Made by a program: the position numbers and the translations under genes. Below are positions 1-6,764 of a stretch of 43,602 bases of DNA, one piece after another; position 1 is the stretch's first letter, and every line of letters begins with the position of its first letter. This DNA comes from Acidobacteriota bacterium (GTDB lineage Bacteria > Acidobacteriota > Vicinamibacteria > Vicinamibacterales > Fen-181), in assembly GCA_025363775.1 (NCBI GenBank), contig JANYLG010000136.1, positions 1 to 43,602 of the forward strand, written 5' to 3'. A model generated the notes under the pieces. The model was not told the origin of the DNA. It did no database searches and was given only the letters and a program-made list of their open reading frames with translations.

Positions 1-1
1 C

Positions 2-199
2 ACACGGACACGCGTACTTGGGGCGCACGGTCCGTGTGGCGAGGCGAAGGTGGTGATCGCGCCGTTGCCCCCGCGCTTGATCCCGCAGAGCACGCTGGGG
101 CTCGGGCTCGCGGTGCACATCCTGCTGACGCGGTACGACGACCACCTGTCCTTCTATCGTCTGAAGCAGCAGTTCTGGGAGCGCCACGGCGTCACGATT
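2..199 (+). mobile_element. IS66-family transposase remnant (5' end outside window)
   Basis: An open frame running in from the window edge encodes a segment resembling the zinc-binding region and start of the catalytic region of IS66 transposases: KVVIAPLPPRLIP followed by a short helical stretch and DDHLSFYRLKQQFWERHGV. In intact IS66 transposases this is followed by several hundred more residues. Here similarity stops at about position 199, after the residues HGVTI, and the downstream sequence belongs to a different gene on the other strand. No terminal inverted repeat or target duplication is visible at the junction. It is a non-functional scrap. The family assignment rests on recognition of this conserved stretch only. 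Confidence 0.7.
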
Positions 200-283
200 C
201 TCGTCCCGCCTTCCGACGAGGTCGAGGAGACTCCAGTCGGCGCCCGGGTCGAAGGACACCAGGACGTCGACATCGCTGTCGGT
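200..283 (-). pseudogene. MntA-like nucleotidyltransferase fragment
   Basis: On the minus strand, 283 down to about 205 encodes TDSDVDVLVSFDPGADWSLL then DLVGRR. This matches the active-site core of minimal nucleotidyltransferases (MNT/KNTase fold, the MntA antitoxin side of HEPN-MNT toxin-antitoxin pairs), in which the DxD aspartates bind metal. The expected preceding glycine-serine motif is not in the same frame (upstream sequence reads as if frameshifted), and the C-terminal half is missing where the IS66 scrap begins. No HEPN partner is present. It is a relic. The motif match is clear, but the fragment is short. Confidence 0.5.
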
Positions 284-357
284 ACGCGGTGACCGTCCGG
301 CCGTACCGCGCGGCCGCCAAGCGATGCGCGTTCCGATCGGTGGCGCCTCAGGCCAGC

Positions 358-1188
358 TCAGCGCAAGACCCAGACTTTCACCGTGTTGAAGATGTCGTCC
401 ACCGCCGCGACACGTATCTTGTCGTCCACCGCCGACACCGCGATTCCGAACGCGCCGCCAGCCTGGCCGCTGGAGTCTACCGGCATCTGTGCCACGAATT
501 GCCCGGACGGCGTGAACTCCACGAGCTCGCTCGCCTGGGTCGGGTCGGGATTCACGGCGTCGCCGTTGGCCGTGATCAGGTTGCCATTGGGGGCGAGCGC
601 GAGGGCCAGCGGCCCGTGGAGGTGGACGTCATCCTTGTACACGAGATTTCCCATCCCTGCATCGCTCGATCGATGTCTGGCCCGCGGGATCGCGAACACC
701 GCGTTGTCGCCGGTGGACGCCACGTAGAGAATGTCCCTTTCGCGGCTGTAGGCCACCCCCGTCGGGCCGACGAGGAGCGCCGCGGGATCGGTGCGGGTCA
801 GGTAGCCCGAGGCGATCTGAGTCTTGCTCTCGACGACGACGCGGTTGCCGTCTCTCGATATCCGCAGGTCGAGCCGCGTCACCGTGCCGCTCAGCACGTT
901 CGACACGAACACCGCCGAGTGCGGACCTTCCTCTACCACGGTCAGGTCCCAGGGACCGTCGAGGAGGTCAGGGTCCGTCAGGGCCGTAACCTGTTGCCCG
1001 TTTCGATCAAGGACCAGGAGTTGGCCGGGGGCCTGGACCGTGGCAGAGGTGCCGTCAATGGTCGGGACACTGCCCACGAGCACGAATCCGCGTCTCAACA
1101 CGCCCAGGGCCGTCGTCAGGCCCAGCGAACCCGGCGTCGAGGGCCCCTGGAAGAAGACCGACGTCTGCCCGCCCGGGGTCACGCTCAT
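358..1188 (-). pseudogene. Beta-propeller (NHL-like) protein, N-terminus missing
   Basis: A 276-residue frame with repeated propeller-blade signatures such as GPWDLTVVEEG, LLVGPTGVAYSRERDILYVAS, GPLALALAPNGNLITAN and AFGIAVSAVDDKIRVAAVDD, ending in a natural stop. Such six-bladed NHL-like proteins in soil bacteria are normally exported and about 350-400 residues long. Here the frame starts directly at MSVTPGGQTSVFFQG, inside what should be the first blade, with no signal peptide. Upstream sequence belongs to an unrelated protein fragment in another frame. I infer a gene that lost its first 80-100 residues, so expression and export are doubtful. The rest of the frame is intact, suggesting a recent truncation or a joining of foreign pieces. 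Confidence 0.6.
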
Positions 1189-1192
1189 GCCT

Positions 1193-1318
1193 ATGGACGT
1201 TGAGGTCTTCGCGGAGGGCGTTCAGCGAAAGCGGCGAGACGACGCGGTCGGGCACCAGGTCGGCCAGCAGTTGCAGCGACGAGAGGTCACGAACGGTCTC
1301 GAGGTCGCGCACGTCCTC
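1193..1318 (-). pseudogene. DUF4143-type AAA ATPase fragment
   Basis: The minus frame from 1318 reads EDVRDLETVRDLSSLQLLAD and then LVPDRVVSPLSLNALREDLN. This is the characteristic start of the DUF4143 winged-helix domain found C-terminal to the AAA domain in a large family of prokaryotic ATPases, where the R-x-x-SPLS-x-N-x-LREDL stretch is strongly conserved. Only about 42 residues remain: no Walker motifs precede it, and the frame breaks into the beta-propeller gene five bases downstream. It is a scrap of a different gene wedged between two other broken genes. Confidence 0.5.
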
Positions 1319-1403
1319 GCGCCATGGCCAGCATCTCCTTCGAGAGATCGACGCCGGGAACCCAGGGGCCGCGAGACGCCGCGCCCATCGGAGGTGGCCG
1401 CAT
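1319..1403 (-). pseudogene. Possible class I SAM-methyltransferase scrap
   Basis: A minus-strand open stretch beginning with ATG at 1403 contains VPGVDLSKEMLAMAR, which resembles the post-I region (acidic loop binding the ribose of SAM) of class I methyltransferases, usually written as GVDLSxEMLxxAR. Neither the glycine-rich motif I before it nor later motifs are present, and the frame switches to the DUF4143 scrap immediately after MAR. One short motif only, so the call is tentative. Confidence 0.28.
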
Positions 1404-1413
1404 CAGAAAAAGG

Positions 1414-1440
1414 GTAGGGCGACCGGCCGGTCGCCCCTAC
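1414..1440. repeat. REP-like palindrome, GTAGGG/CCCTAC type
   Basis: Near-perfect hairpin: left arm GTAGGGCGACCGG, right arm CCGGTCGCCCCTAC, with no loop and a single extra C in the right arm. A longer palindrome with the same GTAG/CTAC ends and a GC-rich core lies at 11824-11869, suggesting a dispersed family. It sits beyond the stop of the oxidoreductase operon (stop at 1523, minus strand) and could act as an RNA hairpin, but there is no T-tract. Confidence 0.55.
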
Positions 1441-1450
1441 GTGTGGATCA

Positions 1451-1512
1451 TCGACCCCTGGTCCCTGGCCCCTTGGCCCCTGGTCCCTGGTCCCTGGCCC
1501 CTGGCCCCGGAC
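1451..1512. repeat. Degenerate tandem repeat, CCCTGGY units
   Basis: About eight imperfect copies of a 7-base unit (CCCTGGT or CCCTGGC, with variants CCTTGGC and GCCCCTGG) between the palindrome at 1414 and the operon end at 1523. Similar degenerate runs with different but related units occur at 6452-6490, 7731-7790 and 38108-38188, always in intergenic gaps. No coding potential. Confidence 0.6.
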
Positions 1513-1522
1513 CTCTGCGCCG

Positions 1523-2068
1523 CTATGCCGGCAGCAGCACCGCCTGCTGCCCGGCGTCGAGTGCCTTCAGGTTCAGGTCCAGCAGAGCAGCCTTCTTGCC
1601 AGAGAGTTCCTTCTTCAGCGCTTCGATCACCGCGTCGCGGGAGACGAGGCCGACGCGACCGATCAGCCCGCCGAGCGCCACGATGTTGGCCAACCGCGGA
1701 TTCCCCAGCTCGCCGGCCAGCGCCGTGATCTCCAGGTACGTCACGTCGATGTCCTGCCGGGTGTGCGGGATCTCGATGAGTGTCTTGTTGATCAGCAGGT
1801 GGCCGCCCGGCTGGATCGTCGACTCGAACTTCTCCAGCGACGGCCGGTTCATCGCGACCAGCACGTTCGGGTGCGTGACGACCGGCGTGCCAATCCGGCG
1901 GTCCGACACCACGACCGAGCAGTTGGCCGTGCCGCCTCGCATCTCGGGACCGTACGACGGGATCCACGAGACTTCCTTGCCGTCGATCATGCCGGCGAGC
2001 GCGATCATCTTTCCGAGGAACAGGATGCCCTGCCCGCCGAAGCCCGCGAGAATGATCTCGTAGGTCAC
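1523..2068 (-). CDS. 2-oxoacid:ferredoxin oxidoreductase, gamma subunit
   Basis: 181 residues, start GTG at 2068 preceded by GGAGGTGAAATC. The start overlaps the beta-subunit stop by four bases (GTGA), so translation is coupled. The N-terminus EIILAGFGGQGILFLGKMIA is the hallmark glycine-rich motif of the gamma domain of pyruvate/2-oxoglutarate/2-oxoisovalerate ferredoxin oxidoreductases; SYGPEMRGGTANCSVVVSD is the second conserved stretch. Length is normal for a stand-alone gamma subunit. With the alpha, beta and ferredoxin subunits upstream it should form a cytoplasmic complex that oxidatively decarboxylates a 2-oxoacid to acyl-CoA and reduces ferredoxin. The substrate is not decided by the sequence; the phosphate butyryltransferase in the operon favours branched-chain oxoacids (Vor type) over 2-oxoglutarate (Kor type). 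Confidence 0.9.
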   Translation of the reverse strand: MTYEIILAGFGGQGILFLGKMIALAGMIDGKEVSWIPSYGPEMRGGTANCSVVVSDRRIGTPVVTHPNVLVAMNRPSLEKFESTIQPGGHLLINKTLIEIPHTRQDIDVTYLEITALAGELGNPRLANIVALGGLIGRVGLVSRDAVIEALKKELSGKKAALLDLNLKALDAGQQAVLLPA

Positions 2069-2820
2069 GATTTCACCTCCGCGGTCTTCACGTCGCGGTA
2101 CACGCCGAGCGGGTACTCGGGGATCAAGTTCGATTCCATCCAGTCGATCGACTCGTTCGGATCCAGGCCCCAGTTGGTGGGGCACGGCGCGAGGACCTCG
2201 ACGAAGGTGAACCCCTCGCCCTTGTTCTGCATGTCCAGCGCTTTCTTGATGGCACGCTTGGTCCGCGTCAGGTTCGCCACATTATTGAGCGATGTCCGCT
2301 CGATGTACCGTGGCGCCTTCAGCGTCGCGAGCATCTCGCTGACATGAATCGGATAGCCGGCGAACTTCGGATCGCGCCCGTAGGGCGACGTCGAGGTCGC
2401 CTGCCCGACCAGCGTGGTCGGCGCCATCTGGCCGCCCGTCATCCCGTAGATCGCGTTGTTGATGAAGATGACGGTGAAGTTCTCGCCGCGCGCCGCCGCG
2501 TGGATGATCTCCGCCGTACCGGACGAGGCGAGGTCGCCGTCGCCCTGGTAGGAAATCACGATCGAGTCGGGGTTGGCGCGCTTGATCCCGGTGCCGACGG
2601 CTGGCGCGCGGCCGTGCGCCGCCTGCACGTTGTCGGTCTCGAAATACCAGTAGGCGAACACCGAGCACCCGACCGGCGAGATGAAGACGGTCCGGTCCTG
2701 CAGGCCGAGTTCGTCAATCGCCTCTGCGATCATGCGGTGGACAATGCCGTGGCCGCAGCCGGGGCAGTAGTGGAATGGTCTATCGTTCAGCGACTTGGGT
2801 CGCTCGAATACCTTCTGCAT
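2065..2820 (-). CDS. 2-oxoacid:ferredoxin oxidoreductase, beta (ThDP) subunit
   Basis: 251 residues starting at MQKVFERPKSLND. It carries the thiamine diphosphate-binding signatures of the beta subunit: YCPGCGHGIVHRMIAEA near residue 20, the GDGD motif in SYQGDGDLASSGTAEI (about residues 92-107), and the following NNAIYGMTGGQMAPTT. FAYWYFETDNVQAAHGRAPAVGTGIK is also typical of the Vor/Kor branch. It binds ThDP-Mg and performs the decarboxylation step. The gene follows the alpha subunit by 8 bases and overlaps the gamma start by four. A longer upstream reading exists, but it would enter the alpha gene, and MQKV aligns with usual starts. Confidence 0.92.
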   Translation of the reverse strand: MQKVFERPKSLNDRPFHYCPGCGHGIVHRMIAEAIDELGLQDRTVFISPVGCSVFAYWYFETDNVQAAHGRAPAVGTGIKRANPDSIVISYQGDGDLASSGTAEIIHAAARGENFTVIFINNAIYGMTGGQMAPTTLVGQATSTSPYGRDPKFAGYPIHVSEMLATLKAPRYIERTSLNNVANLTRTKRAIKKALDMQNKGEGFTFVEVLAPCPTNWGLDPNESIDWMESNLIPEYPLGVYRDVKTAEVKS

Positions 2821-2828
2821 CTGTTCCC

Positions 2829-3875
2829 TCACATCCGCTGCCTGACCGCCGCGACCACTTCCGCCGGCGTCGGGACGTTCCCGCCAGACCGCCCGTAGAA
2901 GTAGACCGGCCGGCGCCCTTCGACCGAGAGCTGCACGTCCTCGACCATCTGCCCCATCGACATCTCGCACGCCAGGAAGAACGTCGCCGTCTCCGCGAGT
3001 TTCCGGAGCACGGCCTTCGGATACGGCCAGAGCGTGATCGGCCGCACCATTCCCGCCTTGATGCCCTCGGCGCGCAGGAGCTCGACGGCCGACCGCACCA
3101 CGCGCGACACGATTCCGTAGGCGACGATCACGACGTCCGCGTCCTGGGTGAGGAATTCCTCGTGACGGGTCTCGACGCGCTCGATCTCGCCGTACTTCCG
3201 GTACAGCTTGTGGATGTAGTCTTCCATCTCGTCCGCGTCGAGATAGATGGAGGTGATCGTGTGTCCCTTCCGGCCCTTGGCCCCGGTGAGCGCCCAGGCG
3301 GAATGGTCGTAGTTGTTCGGGTAGCTGTCCTTCAGCTCCACCGGCTCCATCATCTGGCCGAGGTTGCCGTCGGCAATCACCATCACCGGGTTGCGGTACT
3401 TGTCGGCGAGGTCGAAGGCGAGGACGGTCAGGTCCGTCATCTCCTGGACCGACGCGGGCGCCAGCACGATCATCCTGTAGCTGCCGTGCCCGCCGCCCTT
3501 GGTCGCCTGGAAGTAGTCGGCCTGCTCGGGGTTGATGTTCCCGAGGCCCGGGCCGCCGCGCATGATGCTGACGACGACCGCAGGCAGCTCAGCGCCGGCG
3601 AGGTACGAAATCCCTTCCATCATCAGGCTGATGCCGGGCGACGAGGAACTGGTCATCGCGCGCCGGCCGGTGGAGACGGCGCCGTAGACCATGTTGATCG
3701 ACGCGACCTCGGTCTCGGCCTGGATGTAGGCGCCGCCAGGGATGGTGGGCAGGCGCCGCGACATGTATTCCCCGACCTCGTTCTGCGGCGTAATCGGATA
3801 ACCGAAGTACAGGGTAGCCCCGGCGCGGATGGCCGCCTCTGACAGGGCCTCGTTCCCCTTCATGAGTACTTTCAT
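2829..3875 (-). CDS. vorB: 2-oxoacid:ferredoxin oxidoreductase, alpha subunit (VorB-like)
   Basis: 348 residues, ATG at 3875 preceded by AAGGGGGG. It starts MKVLMKGNEALSEAAIRAG and continues with YFGYPITPQNEVGEYMS, the pyrimidine-binding domain signature of the alpha subunit of ferredoxin-dependent oxoacid oxidoreductases. Later motifs are SSPGISLMMEGISYLAGAEL, GGPGLGNINPEQADYFQAT and a C-terminal domain II (VAYGIVSRVVRSAVELLRAE, then RPITLWPYP). The length and KGNEA start match proteins usually annotated as 3-methyl-2-oxobutanoate dehydrogenase subunit VorB. It pairs with the beta subunit for ThDP binding. The valine/leucine/isoleucine-derived substrate is inferred from this resemblance and from the co-transcribed phosphate butyryltransferase; 2-oxoglutarate remains possible. 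Confidence 0.88.
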   Translation of the reverse strand: MKVLMKGNEALSEAAIRAGATLYFGYPITPQNEVGEYMSRRLPTIPGGAYIQAETEVASINMVYGAVSTGRRAMTSSSSPGISLMMEGISYLAGAELPAVVVSIMRGGPGLGNINPEQADYFQATKGGGHGSYRMIVLAPASVQEMTDLTVLAFDLADKYRNPVMVIADGNLGQMMEPVELKDSYPNNYDHSAWALTGAKGRKGHTITSIYLDADEMEDYIHKLYRKYGEIERVETRHEEFLTQDADVVIVAYGIVSRVVRSAVELLRAEGIKAGMVRPITLWPYPKAVLRKLAETATFFLACEMSMGQMVEDVQLSVEGRRPVYFYGRSGGNVPTPAEVVAAVRQRM

Positions 3876-3891
3876 ATGAGAGCGACCCCCC

Positions 3892-4092
3892 TTACTTGAA
3901 AACCTCGATGCAGATATCCGGGCAAATCAGCGTGCACACCTTGCAGGCCGTGCACTTGCCGCCGGTATACACTGCCGGGTAGAAGCCCTTCGCGTTCAGG
4001 TTCTTCCCCATCTCGATGACGTGCGTGGGACAGACGCGGACGCACAGCGAGCATCCCTTGCACCTGTCCTCGTTGATCGCGATCATGGGCAT
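3892..4092 (-). CDS. 2x[4Fe-4S] ferredoxin subunit of the oxoacid oxidoreductase
   Basis: 66 residues with two classical cluster motifs: CKGCSLCVRVCP near residue 11 and CTACKVCTLICP near residue 48. This is the delta-type subunit that passes electrons from ThDP/CoA chemistry to a soluble ferredoxin. Two starts are possible. ATG at 4092 has AAGGGGGAAGCG directly upstream. ATG at 4086 overlaps the preceding ATPase stop as ATGA, the same coupling style seen elsewhere in the operon. I list the longer version. Either way it overlaps the 3' end of the ATPase gene by a few bases and lies 16 bases before the alpha subunit, so one transcript is very likely. Confidence 0.9.
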   Translation of the reverse strand: MPMIAINEDRCKGCSLCVRVCPTHVIEMGKNLNAKGFYPAVYTGGKCTACKVCTLICPDICIEVFK

Positions 4093-4799
4093 CGCTTCCC
4101 CCTTCTGCCGGCCATCATGATACCTCCAGGCTCCCACGGCTGCTTCATCTGCTTGCTGATCACCATCACGGGGACCCCGAGATCGTCGAATGCCCCGGGG
4201 ACGTAGAACTCCTCCATCACGGACAGGTACATCAGCGGGTAGCGAGTGACTTCGCGGACCCTGGCCAACCCCTCGCGGATGATCTCGGGAGTGGTTTCGT
4301 TGATCAGGTGCGGGTTCGCGATCATGCCCGTGATGGGCAGGCGCGCCCGCGCCGCAATCCGCTCCGCCATCTCCACCGTCGCCTCGGCCGTCTGATTGAA
4401 CGGGCGATACGGGTTCACCACCAGCCAGTGATGGCTCGGTTCGCTGGCAAACCCGCGATGCAGGTACGCCGCGACGGTCCCGCCGAGGTCGCTCCCTCCG
4501 AGGTCGAACACCACGGGGCCGTCCTTGCGGTCGAAGCACGCGTTGATCTCGGGCGACAGCGCCGGGAGGTCGGCGTTTTCCATCCCCTCGACGCTGGAGA
4601 TCACGCGGATGCCCAGTTGCTCGAGCTCGTACGCCTTCTGCCGCGATCGGAAATACAGGTTGACGATGTCGAGATCGACCAGCGTCACCGGATCGCGGCC
4701 CTCCGCATGCAGCTGAAGCGCGAGGTTGATCGCGATCTCGGTCTTGCCGGTGCCGAACGCGCCGCTGATGACGGTCAGGCGCGGACCAAGTCTTATCAT
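4083..4799 (-). CDS. P-loop ATPase of the oxoacid oxidoreductase/Ptb operon
   Basis: 238 residues. The Walker A motif GAFGTGKTE sits near residue 12 in TVISGAFGTGKTEIAINLAL, followed by LVDLDIVNLYFRSRQKAYEL and a Walker B-like VVFDLGGSDLGG around residue 95. The fold looks like the MinD/CobB-type NTPases. Proteins with the DLDIVNxYFRSR motif are conserved next to ferredoxin oxidoreductases in anaerobes, but I know of no established function. Its start overlaps the Ptb stop as ATGA and its end overlaps the ferredoxin start, so it is translationally coupled on both sides. It occupies the position where butyrate kinase often follows ptb, but it has no acetate/butyrate kinase motifs. A role in assembly, regulation or acyl-phosphate metabolism is speculation. 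Confidence 0.8.
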   Translation of the reverse strand: MIRLGPRLTVISGAFGTGKTEIAINLALQLHAEGRDPVTLVDLDIVNLYFRSRQKAYELEQLGIRVISSVEGMENADLPALSPEINACFDRKDGPVVFDLGGSDLGGTVAAYLHRGFASEPSHHWLVVNPYRPFNQTAEATVEMAERIAARARLPITGMIANPHLINETTPEIIREGLARVREVTRYPLMYLSVMEEFYVPGAFDDLGVPVMVISKQMKQPWEPGGIMMAGRRGKRCP

Positions 4800-5716
4800 A
4801 CCTCGTACAAAATCGCCGCGGCCAGCGCGATGGAATTGAACTTCGTCTCGCCGGAATCCGCCCGCGACGTCAGCACCACCGGGGCGGTCGCCCCGACCAT
4901 GACAGCCGCGAGCGGCCAGACCTTGACGAGGCCGAGAATCTTGTAGAGCACGTTGCCGGCCTCGATGTTCGGCAACAGGAGGACATCGGCCACGCCCGCC
5001 ACCGCGCTGGTGATCCCCTTGTGCCGCGCGGCCTCGACCGAGAGCGCGTTGTCGAGCGCCAGCGGGCCGTCCACGACGCACCCCTTGATCTGGCCGCGGT
5101 CGGCCATCTTCGCGAGCGACGCGGCGTCAACCGTGGCCGGCATCTCGGGGTTGACGGTCTCGACCGCCGCGATCACCGCCACGCGCGGGCATTCGATGCC
5201 GAGTCGATGGGCCAGGCCGACGGCGTTCTCGAGGATCTGCACCTTCTGCGCCAGGTCAGGAGCGATGTTCATCGCGACGTCGGTGAACAGGACGAGCCGT
5301 TCAGGGTCCGTCGCCTCGTAGACCGCCACGTGACTGAGCAGCGGCCGCTGGCGCAGGCCGAACTCCTTGTTGAGCACGCCCTTCAGAAAGGTGCAGGTGG
5401 GGACCAGCCCCTTCATCAGCATCTGGGCCTCGCCGCTCCGGACCTTGCGCACGGCCAGTTCGACGGCGGCCGCATCGTCGCTGCACTCGATGATCTCATG
5501 CTGGAACGTCGTGAGCTCGAGCTGCTCGCAGAGCGACTCGATGCGATCGCGGCGGCCGATCAGCAGCGGCCGGACGAGGCCGGCCGAGGCGGCCTTGTGG
5601 AGCGACAGCAGGACGTCTTCGTCGTGCGGGCAGGCCACCGCGATGGTCCGCGGCGTGCCCTGCCGGGCGAGGGCATGCACGGCTCGGATGGACGTGACAG
5701 GCGCCATGGCAGGCAT
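4796..5716 (-). CDS. ptb: Phosphate butyryltransferase / acyltransferase
   Basis: 306 residues, the usual Ptb length. ATG at 5716 has AAGGA five bases upstream. Family stretches visible are TIAVACPHDEDVLLSLHKAA, LMKGLVPTCTFLKGVLNKE, LLSHVAVYEATDPERLVLFTD and the C-terminal KGITSAVAGVADVLLLPNIEAGN with KVWPLAAVMVGATAPVVLTS. It belongs to the phosphate acetyl/butyryltransferase family, which converts acyl-CoA plus phosphate to acyl phosphate plus CoA. First gene of the six-gene operon. With the downstream oxoacid oxidoreductase it suggests energy-conserving breakdown of branched-chain amino acid oxoacids. Butyrate or acetate kinase is not in the window. Acetyl-CoA as substrate (Pta activity) cannot be excluded, although classical Pta proteins differ more. 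Confidence 0.88.
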   Translation of the reverse strand: MPAMAPVTSIRAVHALARQGTPRTIAVACPHDEDVLLSLHKAASAGLVRPLLIGRRDRIESLCEQLELTTFQHEIIECSDDAAAVELAVRKVRSGEAQMLMKGLVPTCTFLKGVLNKEFGLRQRPLLSHVAVYEATDPERLVLFTDVAMNIAPDLAQKVQILENAVGLAHRLGIECPRVAVIAAVETVNPEMPATVDAASLAKMADRGQIKGCVVDGPLALDNALSVEAARHKGITSAVAGVADVLLLPNIEAGNVLYKILGLVKVWPLAAVMVGATAPVVLTSRADSGETKFNSIALAAAILYEV

Positions 5717-5932
5717 GAGTTCCTTCGATTGTCGCGGTCTCCCGCGGGTGAATGATGACCGTGCCGAATACCGAATCCATGAGTCAGGCCAATGTGCCCA
5801 TTAATCTCGCGAATACCAGGGGCGCGCGCCGGCCCCAACCCGACGGACCAAAACCAGGACCGCGTGCCGAGCAACAAGTGACTCCGGGGAATAGCCGTGA
5901 CGCGCGTGGAAGGGACAAGAAACAGGCTCTCT

Positions 5933-5962
5933 TAGTTTCCCCCGGCGGGCGGACGGTGTCAA
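5933..5962 (-). promoter_or_regulatory. Candidate promoter for the ptb-oxidoreductase operon
   Basis: On the minus strand a perfect TTGACA lies at 5957-5962, with AAACTA at 5933-5938 after an 18-base spacer. The -10 is weak, and the box is about 217 bases before the ptb start, implying a long leader. The 348-base gap 5717-6064 between the divergent genes contains no other gene I can support; a TATGAT at 5994-5999 could serve the plus-strand small genes. Confidence 0.25.
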
Positions 5963-6064
5963 GCTCGCCTCTGCCGGAACAACGGCGTTCGGGTATGATG
6001 AGAAACCAGCGAGCGGCACCACGTGGGAGACGACAGGCTGGGCAGCGTGCGGGAGACCTCATCC

Positions 6065-6229
6065 ATGACCGCTTCGGACCAGGTGATCGACATTCTGTGG
6101 ATGGCCGAGGTGAAGCAGTTCCACCCGTTCCTCGCCGACTGGGAACGGCAGCACCTGAACGCGCTGCAGCGGCTGTCTGAGACCATCCGCGGCGACTTCT
6201 GGGAGAAGAGCGGCCTGTCGCCGTACTAA
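6065..6229 (+). CDS. Small protein of unknown function (54 aa)
   Basis: 54 residues beginning MTASDQVIDILWMAEVKQFH, with FLADWERQHLNALQRLSETI in the middle and DFWEKSGLSPY at the end. ATG at 6065 has GGGAG about nine bases upstream; an in-frame GTG at 6023 lacks a ribosome site, so I prefer the ATG. The sequence is soluble, charged, probably helical and rich in aromatic residues. I do not recognise the family. The next gene starts 24 bases downstream on the same strand with its own AGGAG, so the two are probably co-expressed. Codon use looks normal and the frame is not the shadow of any opposite-strand gene, which supports a real gene. Confidence 0.5.
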   Translation: MTASDQVIDILWMAEVKQFHPFLADWERQHLNALQRLSETIRGDFWEKSGLSPY

Positions 6230-6253
6230 GAACGGGATTCAGGAGCCGGTGCG

Positions 6254-6454
6254 TTGACCTATAACTTCGATCCCGACCGCTGGTACGAGAACGAGCGGCT
6301 GCGGCTGGAGATGCGGCAGCGGTCAGGGGACCTGACGGCGGAGAATGCTGAGAAGGCGCTCGAGGAGATCGAGCGGCGCTACGAGGAAATGCTGGCCCGG
6401 CTGGACGGGACGTTCCCCGTGGCCGGGCGGCACAGCAAGGACTCCGGACCCTGA
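6254..6454 (+). CDS. Small helical protein of unknown function (66 aa), TTG start
   Basis: 66 residues beginning at TTG 6254, with AGGAG eight bases upstream. The sequence starts MTYNFDPDRWYENERLRLEM and continues with GDLTAENAEKALEEIERRYEEML, a strongly amphipathic, charge-rich helix likely to form a short coiled coil. The last residues (RHSKDSGP) run into a degenerate tandem repeat, so the natural C-terminus may have been slightly altered by the repeat. Function is unknown; its likely partner is the 54-residue protein just upstream. No DNA-binding or metal motif is visible. Confidence 0.5.
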   Translation: MTYNFDPDRWYENERLRLEMRQRSGDLTAENAEKALEEIERRYEEMLARLDGTFPVAGRHSKDSGP

Positions 6455-6490
6455 CTCCTGGCTCCTGACTCCTGGCACCCGAATCCTGCC
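6452..6490. repeat. Degenerate tandem repeat, CTGACTCCTGG units
   Basis: Four imperfect copies of an 8-11 base unit (TGACTCCTGGC, TCCTGACTCCTGG, then CCCGAATCCTG) start exactly at the stop codon of the preceding small gene. Related in style to the runs at 1451 and 38108. Confidence 0.55.
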
Positions 6491-6500
6491 GTTCACCGTG

Positions 6501-6764
6501 TCAGTGCATCGTGATCGGAGCTGGCACCGTACGCAGGTAGGCCCGACTGACGGTCTTCATCAACCGCTGACCCGCCTGTTCAAGGTCCCGAATCTTCTCG
6601 GACGCCAAGCGCTGCTGCCCGGCGAGCTTGGCGAGCGCGGCATCGGCGCGCGCCGCGTTCTGCTTTATCGTCACCTCGCGCAGGGAGCACTCGTCGATCA
6701 GCTCCCTGAATTGCTCACGCTCCGAGGCACTGAGTGTTTCGACGTAGTCTGCAATCCGGCCCAT
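6501..6764 (-). CDS. Small coiled-coil protein of unknown function (87 aa)
   Basis: 87 residues from ATG 6764, which has GGAGG nine bases upstream; a longer reading from 6791 has no better start. It begins MGRIADYVETLSASEREQFR and then has a long heptad-like helix (AARADAALAKLAGQQRLASEK, then IRDLEQAGQRLMKTV). No signal peptide or cysteine. I do not recognise a family. It is convergent with the two small plus-strand genes and separated from them by the tandem repeat. It could be a structural or adaptor protein; nothing in the sequence decides this. Confidence 0.5.
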   Translation of the reverse strand: MGRIADYVETLSASEREQFRELIDECSLREVTIKQNAARADAALAKLAGQQRLASEKIRDLEQAGQRLMKTVSRAYLRTVPAPITMH

